From Phytophthora hibernalis (lineage: Eukaryota > Oomycota > Peronosporomycetes > Peronosporales > Peronosporaceae): a stretch of 64,000 nt of DNA. The DNA lies in contig JAAKBF010000073.1 of assembly GCA_012656075.1 (NCBI GenBank), forward strand, positions 33,826-97,825, written 5' to 3'. How positions within the stretch are numbered: position 1 is the first letter of the stretch; every line of letters begins with the position of its first letter. Both the position numbers and the translations under genes were made by a program. Below, piece after piece: positions 35,196-44,527 of this stretch. The notes beneath the pieces were generated by a model that saw nothing but the letters and a program-made list of their open reading frames with translations, had not been told where the DNA came from and did not search any database.

Positions 35196-37186
35196 ATGGT
35201 GCGCGTGCCCGGATCTCTTGGTGACTCAGGATTTCACCGTGAGTCCGATAAAGAAGAAGTGCAAGTGAAGATTGAACAAGGGGAACAAGCGTCTTCGGAG
35301 ATCGGATCGACGACGACGCCGCTGAATGAAGCGAGATCCGCAGATCGGCAGAGTCCTGGGAGGGCTCTGTCAACAGACAAGATATAGAAACCTCGACTTC
35401 CTCCCCAGGTCCCTTCGGGGACCTCCGCAGATCTCGATGCGAATCGAGATTTGCAGAAGAACACAGAAGACCAGGTCAGCCCTGAGCCTTATGTGTTCTC
35501 CGCTTTCGCGGCCCCGCCCGTGAGAGAAGAGAAGGTCAAACGTGAACCTTACACGTTCGTCCCGCCCGGGAATGCCGCGTTCTCGATCGCGAAGACCGAA
35601 CGCCTGCGTTCACCAATGTCGCGGCTTCCGAAGTTCCCAAACAGATGCTGAAGAAGAAGAAAGACAAGACTGCGAAGAAGAAGTTGAAAGCCCCGGAATC
35701 GGACACCGAAGATCGGAACGGAAGGAAGTTAAATTGGAGCAAGAACACGATGGTGATCGAGAAGATGTATCACGAGAAGGTCTTACGTGACTTCCTAACT
35801 CAGAACCCAGTGATAAGATCGTTGCAGATCACCCGGATCGGGGACCTGAGTGGGCCGGTTAAGAGTCCAGATCCGTCGACCAATCCTTTGGAGGCGGTGC
35901 AGAGACTGATGGATTTCCTGGACCAAGCCGGCCTGATAGCGGAAGCGTTTGATCCGGATCAGCTATTTGATATGGATCGAACCGCCATCCAGACGTCGAC
36001 GCATACCCTGTTCCAGATCGTGAAGTCGCTGGTCGGTGAAGCCCCGAGGATCGCCAGTCGACAGCCATCTACGTTGACTGATAGCCCTGGAGCTCAGACG
36101 GGGTCCTCACATTACGAGTCGGCTGCGTCGGAACCAGATTCAGGAGGCCCGACGGTCCCGCAGCGAATATCACTAGGTCCGTCCGGCGAAGCGCTATTGC
36201 GATCGCGCCTGAAGACCCCGAACCAGACAACGTCGCCTCTGGGCAAAGTGCCCACGTCGTCGCCGCTAAGTCGAACTCAGAAGACCCCGACGCATCAAGA
36301 TCTTGTGTCGACGAAGTCCGATCGAGCGTCGAAGGCGGTCGATCGGGTTTAATACTGTGGGCTGGGAGTGTCGGTCGCCTGGCAGTACTATTATGCTCGC
36401 AAACGATCGGACGAGTCGCCTCTAGAGTATCTCTACCGTTTGAACGTCGCTGGTCTGCGGGCTAAGCTTAAGGTCAAGGACGGAGATTCGAAGGAGCGTC
36501 GGGAACATGTGAAACATTACATCGAGACGTTGGGTGATCAGGAGCTAGGAGATCAGCTAACGCTGCTCCGACTAGCTGACACCGATGATTTGGAGGAGGT
36601 CCTCCGCGATCGCGAACGAGCGAAGAACAGACAGAAGAAGTCTGTGTTCGGATCCAAGTATCGGAAGAAGACATCGAATCCCGCACCGGCAGCCCCGACC
36701 AAGCGAGCGGTACAAGCGATCCAAGCGCAACGTGCAGACTCGGGATCGGAGATAGGATCGGACGGGTCGGATTCCGAAGGTGATCTACGTCGGATCTATC
36801 TCGCTTCGGTCGAAGAGAGATCGATCCCGGCCGGAGAACCACACCCGGTCCAGGATCAACCTCGACCGCCCCAGACGGCGCCCGATCGACCTCTCCCGGA
36901 TCATCGGAATCAAGTCCGCCACGACGGACCGGATCGAGGGCGATGCTCGCACTGCAGGTCCCGGAAGCATACGGATCTGGGCTGTTGGAGACGTCTCATC
37001 TGCCAGAAATGCGGCAAGAAGGGTCATCCCGCGGACCACTGCCTGTTCGTGTGCCGAGGATGCGGAGATCTGCATGACATGGGGAAATGCCCGATGGAGG
37101 AGTTCTACAACCAGATCCGCCAGTGGTATAACCCAACGAATCATGCGGGCATGTTGCCTGAGCCTGCTGAGAAGATGTTAAACTAG
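35196..37186 (+). pseudogene. Element B gag with zinc knuckles
   Basis: The early part (35196-35640) is fragmented by frame changes. 35645-36352 is Lys-rich then low-complexity; 36368-37186 contains the capsid-like SVAWQYYYARKRSDESPLEY and YRLNVAGLRAKL followed by a basic region. It ends with CSHCRSRKH, CQKCGKKGHPADHC and CRGCGDLHDMGKC, typical tandem knuckles. It is broken between segments (for example at 36352-36368). Confidence 0.85.
35197..35214 (+). other. Primer-binding site of element B
   Basis: TGGTGCGCGTGCCCGGAT, one base after the LTR. It would pair with a tRNA ending ...CGGGCACGCGCACCA. The tRNA is not identified. Confidence 0.7.
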
Positions 37187-37245
37187 GACGCTCGTCGGGT
37201 TGGAATCCCGTACGAGCCGAGCGTTCTAGCTACTGCATCTATGCA

Positions 37246-38280
37246 TTGGTGAACCAGACATCGGTAGATCGAGTTAACAGTCGACCAGATCTACGCGGTA
37301 ATACATATGATCTGCACGAGAAGCGAACTGACCACGTCTCGAATCTTCGTCGATCGAACGAGTTCGAACGATCGGATGCCGCGACTATGACCTTGGATCT
37401 CCACTCCGGAGAGCCTAGAGGTTATTGGAAGCAACAAGAGAAGGAAGAGTGGTTCAGACCTGCAGATGGTGAGATTACTGTAGTCGCCCCGAATCCTGGA
37501 ACTCCGCGCGTCGGTGAACTCCACCGATCGGATGTGTCCCTATCGCCCACAGATCTCCTACCTGGAGAATCTCGCGGATACTGGAAACATCATGCGCCGG
37601 GAAAGTGGTTCCGACAAGCCAAAGTGACTGGCAAGATTAACAATGAAAAGGCGATCTTGCTCCTAGACACAGGCGCCGAGGTGTTCATCGTGGATACCAC
37701 CTTTGCTCGTAAGGTTGGGTGCTATGTCGATCGGAGTGAGAGTCAAGAGTGCCTAGGAAGTGGAGAGAATGTGTACGTCGCAGAAGGACGGACCAGGGTC
37801 AAGATCGCCTTTGCCGGAAATCTGGTGTATGTCTTCGATATCTGGGTGGGAGATCTGTCGGGACAAGAGGCGATATTGGGTATGGACTTCATGGTCCCGG
37901 CCGGGATCCGGATCGATCTTGCTAATGGGACACTGTGCTTACCGGATGAAGTCAGGATCTCGCTAAGTGGACGTCGACAACTCTATAGCGGAAAGATGAT
38001 ACTGATACACATGGATGACTCCCTACAACTGGAGGTGGGCGAGTCCGTGGAATTGCCATGCGTCGTCGGACCAAGAGAAGCTCTGGGTGACGCGAGGACA
38101 AGACTGGGTACCGACGGTAATCTCTGGACGGGTCGAACTCGGTATCTCCATATCACAAATGTGGGGACCGGTCTGCTTCGGATCCCGAGGAATAAGCTAG
38201 TCGGAATGTGGCTGACAGGAGATCGCGTGCCTCGATGGCCAGTATACGTCTCAGTCGGGTCACGTCGCTATGCTGAGTGA
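37246..38280 (+). CDS. Element B aspartic protease region
   Basis: One uninterrupted frame. KAILLLDTGAEVFIVD carries an intact catalytic DTG, and GQEAILGMDFMVPAGIRIDL is the second conserved block of retropepsins. It begins at an in-frame GTG-type position, since the true polyprotein start is upstream; the C part (LHITNVGTGLLRIPRN) is typical of the region before RT in oomycete Gypsy elements. Confidence 0.85.
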   Translation: MVNQTSVDRVNSRPDLRGNTYDLHEKRTDHVSNLRRSNEFERSDAATMTLDLHSGEPRGYWKQQEKEEWFRPADGEITVVAPNPGTPRVGELHRSDVSLSPTDLLPGESRGYWKHHAPGKWFRQAKVTGKINNEKAILLLDTGAEVFIVDTTFARKVGCYVDRSESQECLGSGENVYVAEGRTRVKIAFAGNLVYVFDIWVGDLSGQEAILGMDFMVPAGIRIDLANGTLCLPDEVRISLSGRRQLYSGKMILIHMDDSLQLEVGESVELPCVVGPREALGDARTRLGTDGNLWTGRTRYLHITNVGTGLLRIPRNKLVGMWLTGDRVPRWPVYVSVGSRRYAE

Positions 38281-39192
38281 CAGAATTTGGCGTTCGAAGC
38301 TACGACCGATGCTGACCTGCAAGGATCGGATGAGCCTGAACAACAAGGACCCTTAGTCGACCATCCGCGCAATCCTGCGTAGAGGATCGGGCGTAACCCC
38401 GAAGGTGTTGTCCGGTGTAGTCATTAACGGCGAAGGCCGAGAGGTCAACAGCCCAAGTCTGACGGACGGAGACGACCGAGAAGTATGTACTCCAGCTGCC
38501 ATGCCAGTGCAGTCGGCACCGGAGCATGAGAGGGAGTCGGAAAGTCCGACTCGAGAACCGCTGCTGAGCCAGTCCGACTCTGATCGACCAGAGAAGGAGA
38601 GTCCAACTGATGACTCCGTAGATCCTGTCGCTGTGGTGGACAACGAGCCAGGACCCGAGCCGGCCGAGGTCGATCGACCAGGGGCGGACGTCTGTGAGCC
38701 GACTTCGTCCGACTGCCCGAACAGTCGGACGCCGAAGGTGATATATCAGGCAACGTCGGTGCAGATCTGGCGACACCTGTTAACTACGGGCCAAGACCAG
38801 CTCTGACCGCGACCGATAGCTATGGCCATGTACCGTTAGGACCGGAACGATCGAAGTCAGCGGAACCCGAAGAAGTTGAAGAGGTGTATGTCCGTGATGG
38901 TGGCGAACTGTTTGCGGAGGACGTGCAGGGAGAGCTGGCTGTGCTGCCCGAGGTCTCGACCACGACCGACGAGGTGACGATCGATGACATACAGGTAGGT
39001 GGTTCCGAAGGCGCCGATCCGGTGAAGATCGAGACGCTTCGACAGATTATCTGGTGGAAACACCACCTCTTGCTCGGTAAGGGAAATGCTCTGCCGCCCG
39101 CGGCGCGGGGTGTGGTCTGCGACATCGACGTAGGTGGTGCCAAGCCGATCGCCCAGCGAGTGCGCAAGATCGCGCCGTGATTCAGGGAGAAG
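38281..39192 (+). pseudogene. Element B protease-RT linker
   Basis: Acidic, Pro/Ser-rich frames (38405-38806 and 38884-39180) lead into the RT entry sequence GVVCDIDVGGAKPIAQRVRK. Stops separate the pieces. There is no domain beyond the polyprotein linker. Confidence 0.6.
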
Positions 39193-39850
39193 GTGTCAGA
39201 TCTGCTCAAAGAATTGTTATCTGCGACTATTATCACGTATTCGACCTTACCATGGGCGTCCCCGATCGTGATCATTATCAAGAAGAATGGAGTGGATACA
39301 CGCCTATGCATCGACTACCGGCTGGTGAACAGCCTGACCAGGTTGATGGTCTACCCCATGCCTTTGATAAACGAGCTGCTAGAGAACTTAGATAAAGTCC
39401 TCTGGTACTGCTCTCTGGATATGGCTAGTGGATTTGGGTCGTGACCATGACCGATCGGGCGCGGGCGATCTCGGCTTTCATCACCCCCTTCGGGCTGTTT
39501 GAGTGGAACCAGATGTCATTCGGTCTTAAGAATGCGCCACAGATCTACCAACGTCTGATCGACAACGCCCTATATGGATTTATGAAGATCTCTCGATCTG
39601 GTAACTCGGAAGGTCTCGTCGACCTGTTTGAAAGTGGGGAGCCCCTGGCCCCTGGTCGACCGTCGGTGCTTGGGCGTCGATCTTACATCGACGATATCCT
39701 GGTGACCGCTGGGTCGTGGGACCAGCTCTGTGGCCGAGTGGAAGCTCTGCTAGAAGCGTGTGATGAGTGGAACCTGTCGATCAGCGTCGTGAAGAGTTTC
39801 TGGGGCATGCGGAAGGTGGACTACCTATCGTCATTGCCAGAGTACTCCCA
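39193..39850 (+). pseudogene. Element B reverse transcriptase, truncated after YIDD
   Basis: LPWASPIVIIIKKNGVDTRL, CIDYRLVNSLTRLMVYPMPL and CSLDMASGF (Asp), then after a frame change near 39440 FGLFEWNQMSFGLKNAPQIY and SYIDDILVTAGSW (YIDD). After GMRKVDYLS the expected thumb and connection sequence stops. From about 39850 the DNA is unrelated until RNase H resumes near 41400. Confidence 0.9.
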
Positions 39851-40031
39851 GGCGGAAGGAGCTGCCCGTCTTTGCTGTTACTGCAGGATAGCACTTCAGA
39901 TCGGAGCTCTGAATATGTACATGGTAATCCTAATTCTGGCTGGTGACCAAGCTGGTAGAGCTACTGTATCCACAAAGGGCAAGGACTCATAGTTGCCGGT
40001 CGATGGTACCCTGTGCGATTGAAATTCACTG

Positions 40032-40050
40032 TCACTTCACAATTTGCTTC
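40032..40050 (+). promoter_or_regulatory. Oomycete Inr/FPR-like core promoter of the RXLR gene
   Basis: TCACTTCACAATTTGCTTC resembles the oomycete initiator (pyrimidine-rich around TCA) followed directly by an FPR-type AATTTGC. It lies 39-57 bases before the ATG at 40089, a normal spacing for short oomycete 5' UTRs. Confidence 0.5.
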
Positions 40051-40088
40051 CCACAGCATACCGCCCGCGTGCCGCGCACAAGATATCC

Positions 40089-40586
40089 ATGCGTCTGAGC
40101 TGCCTTTTGCTCTTGTCGGCAACCGCTCTCGTCGCGACGCTCGATATTACGTCAGCAGCTAGTGGTACCAAGATTTTCAAGCCGATAACGGAAAATGCAA
40201 TGGATCCGGCCAACGCTCATAAGGGCATCAGAAATGACCGCCGATGCCTGAGGAAGGACGATGTTGTCGACGACGATGACGAAGAGGAGGAGGTTATCGA
40301 AGACGACGACGATGGCGAAGAGGAAGACGAAGAAGAAGAAGAGAGCGGGTTCATGGACTCGGCAAAGGCTCTCAAGGTGATGGCGCAGCTAGGTCTGGCG
40401 AAATCGGAAGATGAGATGGCTAAGATCATCTCTTCAGTTCGAGAACCCGGCATATTAAAAGCTCTGTTTATCAATGCCGAGGGCCAGCTGAAAAGTTACT
40501 TCCCTGGCTACTGGGCGGGCATGTCTGTGGACGACTTTTACCTGATGGTTCAAAAGCAGGTATGTCGGATGACCAACAAGCGTTGA
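40089..40586 (+). CDS. RXLR-type secreted effector candidate (165 aa)
   Basis: RXLR proteins are secreted by oomycetes and act inside host plant cells. Visible: a basic start and hydrophobic signal peptide (residues 1 to about 23, LLLLSATALVATL), a spacer, then R-C-L-R at residues 52-55 (RXLR consensus, usual position 30-60). A long Asp/Glu run (57-85) follows in place of the dEER motif, without its final Arg. The C-terminal ~80 residues are helical (AKALKVMAQLGLAKSEDEMA; FPGYWAGMSVDDFYLMVQ), with Trp/Tyr spacing that could belong to a WY-like fold. The frame is intact and has a promoter-like motif, unlike the broken retroelement genes around it. An upstream in-frame codon at 40044 is less likely because it would spoil the signal peptide. 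Host target unknown. Confidence 0.8.
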   Translation: MRLSCLLLLSATALVATLDITSAASGTKIFKPITENAMDPANAHKGIRNDRRCLRKDDVVDDDDEEEEVIEDDDDGEEEDEEEEESGFMDSAKALKVMAQLGLAKSEDEMAKIISSVREPGILKALFINAEGQLKSYFPGYWAGMSVDDFYLMVQKQVCRMTNKR

Positions 40587-40951
40587 TGGTTAGCGCATAC
40601 TCGAAGTATATGTCTGTGGCTTAAGACGTTAGATACCGGTAGACGACCCAACACGAGCTTAGCTACCTGGATTTGAATTTTGCCACTTTCTCTGATTGAA
40701 GTGCTGCCTCTGAATTACTTCTCCAACGTTAACTCCGTGTTGTCCAGGTACTGTAGCTCCCGCACGAACGCTAGCTGTATTGCTGCTTGCAGGATACCGT
40801 TTGTTCGTGTAAATTAAGTATACAGTAGCAACTGTTTCAAACAGTTTTAGACAGATCTAAGCTCATTCTAGCATATTATTAAAACGTATTGTACATGTAT
40901 TCTACTATTAATACTTGTATTCAAAATCCATTTTACTACCAATCATCGGAT

Positions 40952-41000
40952 CGTCTACAGAGATCGCGTTTCCAACTCGACCACGCGATCGCTGTAGACG
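40952..41000. repeat. 17-bp inverted repeat downstream of the RXLR gene
   Basis: CGTCTACAGAGATCGCG pairs with CGCGATCGCTGTAGACG (one mismatch) across a 15-base loop. It could be a folded regulatory site or a trace of an inserted element. Confidence 0.8.
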
Positions 41001-41400
41001 GTGCGTCGTCAGCCCGTATCGTAACTGGTGGTGTCCTCCACAGCATTTTTCCGGGGGCTATATCCGTCTATGTTGGTTTGGTTTTGAGCTTTCATTCTGG
41101 AGCGGGGTATGAATTCAAAGTACATTAGTACGGTTTTATATGTAAGTTTATAGTTAAGTCAGGCCCATGGTCAGGAAGTATGTAAGAAGAAAAAGGTTGA
41201 TTTAAGAACTTCTCCTTTAGCTCACGATGAACATGTATGAATATATCGTGAGTTACAGTCCATATTGTCAAAAAATCCAGGATACAATCAATTCCAAATG
41301 TCGCTGTATAAACTGAGTCGTGCTCACATGTCAAGGAAGTAGAGAGCAAGAAGTTGTATTGCTAAACGGTAATCTTGGGCAGTTAAAATAAATGACCCCC

Positions 41401-42055
41401 GCGGGCGCCAGGTGAGTGCGATCGGGTATATTATCCCGTCACCTTCGCCAGTCGCACGCTGAAGTCGAACGAGATCAACTACAATGTGGTAGAAAAGGAA
41501 GTGTTGGCGCTGTTGCGGATCCTAGATCTGAACTACAACATGTTGGTTGGCCGATCGATCCGGATCTTGTCTCGCCATTCCACCCTGGCCTGGCTGTTTA
41601 TGTCACCCGGTTTTGCAGAGGCGGCTGGGACAGTAGGGGCGCTCATGTCACCCTGGACGTTGGAGATCGTGAAGTGTACAAAGGGAGAGGACGAGATCCT
41701 CGAGACGATCGCAGAAAGTATCACCCCTAGGTCGGAAGTGGACGAAGCCTTGATCGCGATCGCCCCGAAGAAGGAGCCCCGACGCCCAGTTCAGGCCCCG
41801 ATCCCAACTATCCAGGCCGGAGAAGAGCTGTGGGTGGTGAGTTTCGATGGATCAGCCCGCGTCAAGCGCGGAGGTGGCGCCTACAGTGCGATCGTGTGGA
41901 GTCTGCCTAGCTGGATGGTGGTGAAAGCTCGATATGGCTACAGCGAGGGCATGACGGTGAATGAGGCTGAGTATAATGGCCTCCTACTGTGTTTCGACCT
42001 TCTGGGAGACCTCGATCGAGGACGGCTGGTGATCTGTGGCGACCTAACCTGGTAA
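41401..42055 (+). pseudogene. Element B RNase H region
   Basis: It resumes with VYYPVTFASRTLKSNEINYN, then VVEKEVLALLRILDLNYNML, the usual Gypsy RNase H lead-in (one frame change near 41480). A second RNase H-like unit follows: ELWVVSFDGSARVKRGGGAY (Asp), MTVNEAEYNGLLLCFDLL (Glu) and RLVICGDL (Asp). Such a type I RNase H with a complete Asp-Glu-Asp set after the first is seen in some Gypsy lineages. The frame ends at a stop at 42055. Confidence 0.8.
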
Positions 42056-44128
42056 TCCGACAAGTCCAAGGGAGATCGATTGTAAAGCACCCGGTCTGAC
42101 ACTATTGAGACAGAAAGCGCTCGATTGACTTTGAGAATGGTCAACACATGAGCTGTTGCACCTCACCAAGTTCTCCTCCTACTACATGTATCCATCATGT
42201 TGGTATACTCGGTACAAGTTATGCGTACAGTGCTCCCCTCGTTATGCGCAGTGGGTTCGGCAAAGTGATTCTGATTCTAGAGGAATTACATATAGAGCGC
42301 GACTGGAACGCCAGCGCGGACAGTCTCGCTAGCGCAGCTCTCCAACGTCAAAAGGGTGTGATCAAGGAAGGTGAAGAGGAGTGGCAGGATTTGGCCACTC
42401 TGAATCGGTTGGGCGAGATCCTGACTGTTCGATCAGAGGAGTCGGTGGTCAAAATCTCACCCGTAGTCACGCGGTCAGGCAACAGGTCCAGATCTACCCC
42501 GACGGTGTTGCGAGAGGAATACATTCGCAGTCTTCGAGTGGACCGAATCAGACAGTCCCAAGACGAAGAAGTCTGGATCGCAGGGTTGAAGAAATACTTG
42601 GTCGGCAACGTATCGGATCTGTCTCAAGAGGAAGCGCGATCGTACGGCAATATCGCGACGGATTACGAGGTAGGCGACCAAGATCTGCTGTTCTACTGTC
42701 CATCCGGGCAAGGATCGAGCGTCGATCGACACGAATTGATGAGACTGGTGGTGCCAGAAACGCTTCACCGAGACGTTTTGCATCACTACCATATAAGCCT
42801 AGAAGGAGGTCATCAAGGTATCGGTCGCACATATCAAGGTATCCGGCGCCATTTCCACTAGAGAGGGCTGTATCGGCGTGTCCAGCGCTAAGTCGGAGAC
42901 CGGCAAGGGGCGACCCACGATCAGGGGCGAATCTCCGGGTAATATCCAAGCGACGTACCCTTTTCAGATTATCGCGATGGATCACATACCCTCGCTACCA
43001 AAGTCGGTCAAGGGCAATACGGAACTGTTGATCTGGGTCGATCTGTTCACGGGCTATGTGATCGCGAAAGCAAGCGCATCCAGAACGGCACAGACGATCG
43101 CCGAATCCTATGAAGAATGCGTTTTTCGACGATTTGGGGCGAGCGAAGTGATCCGACACGATCGAGAACCGGGATTTATGGCAGATTTCTTCCGATCGTT
43201 TAACAAGATCCTCGGGCAACGTCAGAGAGCGACTATGGCCTACCAACCTCAAGCCAACGGAACCGCAGAGCGAATGGTGCAGACCTCGACAAGAGCGCTG
43301 AAAATGTATCTTCAAGATTTGGATCAACGAGATTGAACCGAATATGCCGAGCGTCTGATGTTCGCGATCAATACCGCTCAAGATCGAGTTCGTGGAGATA
43401 CTCCATTCTACTTAGTGCATGGATGGGACCCGAGATCGACCCTGGAAGCGGTCATACCTGTGGGCAGCACCCGGAACCACGATCGAGACGCTCGACAGTG
43501 GAGGTACCAAGTGCAACGACATTACACCCAAGCTAGAGAACAGGTCAACGATCGTCTGAGGCAAGCGATAGCCGATCGAGCCGACCGGCATAACGACGAG
43601 GTCCGACCACACTCGATCGACGTTGGATCTCAAGTCTGGCTGTACTTGGATCGAGTGAAGGAAGGGTATGCACGAAAGCTAACTCATCTGTGGCATGGTC
43701 CTTTCCGAGTCGCGGAAAAGGTCAACGAGTACTCGATGAAGCTCCAGATAGCCGGCACGGATTATCGTCTGTTCCCGATCGTGCACGTCTCGAAGTTGAA
43801 GCTGGTCCGCGACTTTCCAGATCGGCCACAGGTGGAACTGACGGATCCCGACGCGGATCGACAAGATTTCGACGAGGTCCTGCTACCTGAAGACAGTTGG
43901 ACACCGGATCTCGAGGACGGAGAGTGTGAAGTGGAGAAAATCACCGACATGCGAACCGGTCGTCGGACCAGACATATCGGGAGTTCTTGGCGCACTGGAA
44001 GGGATATGACGACCCGAGCTGGATCGACGAAGCCGATCTCAACTGTGGGGCGGTCCTGCACGAGTTCCTTCGCGATCGCGTAAATCGGAATCGTTTCGGA
44101 GCGATGCAATCTCACGAGGAGGAGTGAG
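42056..44128 (+). pseudogene. Element B integrase with C-terminal chromodomain
   Basis: Zinc-binding start HHYHISLEGGHQGIGRTYQG (about 42780-42850) is cut by TAG at 42859-42861 and a frame change. The core shows IIAMDHIPSLP (Asp), VIRHDREPGFM (Asp) and QANGTAERMV (Glu); TGA at 43334-43336 interrupts QRD/TEYAERL. The C-terminal GPFRVAEKVNEYSMKLQI and VHVSKLKLVRDFPDRP lead, after a frame change near 43970, to a chromodomain (FLAHWKGYDDPSWIDEADL) ending at 44128. Chromodomains steer integration toward marked chromatin. The two stops can both be read as G-to-A changes of Trp codons. Confidence 0.9.
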
Positions 44129-44527
44129 ATCGACTCCCTCGGGGTAGATAGGCTGCTCCGGGACGTAATCGGAAGACGGATCTGCAGGGAGGCTGCAGAT
44201 CGGCGGAAAGGATATTTGTATGAGTTTATACATATGCATGTATATGAGTCTCGGAAGTCTAAGCCGGATCCCGCCTCACACGATGAGGTCGGAGCCAGAC
44301 ACTGCTCGATCGAGCAACTATGTCAAGAAGTTGGAGAAGACCAGACAGATCGGGGATCAAGAGGAAAAGAACGTGTGGAATTGAGAAGTAAAGCGGTTGG
44401 ATCTCAGACTACAACTCCGGATGTCGAATGGCAACCGCCAGAAGGCGTAAGTTAATGGATCAAGGGAAATTCCGATCGGTCGTGTCGAGATCGTGCGAGA
44501 TCGTGTGGGATCGACTGACGGGTGCGG
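44129..44527. other. Element B spacer between sense integrase and antisense frame
   Basis: GATCG-rich spacer. The short open frame 44216-44455 (+) has no recognisable domain. It probably holds both 3' ends of the convergent transcripts. Confidence 0.5.

Larger units (their letters stand above)
39851..41400. other. Foreign segment inside element B (effector cargo)
   Basis: About 1.5 kb with no similarity to retroelement protein, replacing the RT thumb and connection. It has fewer GATCG motifs than the surrounding element and carries the RXLR gene with its own promoter-like motif, plus 800 bp of AT-rich 3' sequence. Exact edges and any target duplication could not be found by eye. Confidence 0.7.

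Noticed and set aside
34334..35268. Short frames duplicated at 47454-48217
   Set aside because: They lie in the LTRs of element B and have no recognisable protein.
40044..40088. Earlier in-frame start for the RXLR effector
   Set aside because: It would put 15 mostly charged residues before the signal peptide; ATG 40089 gives a normal secretion signal and 5' UTR.
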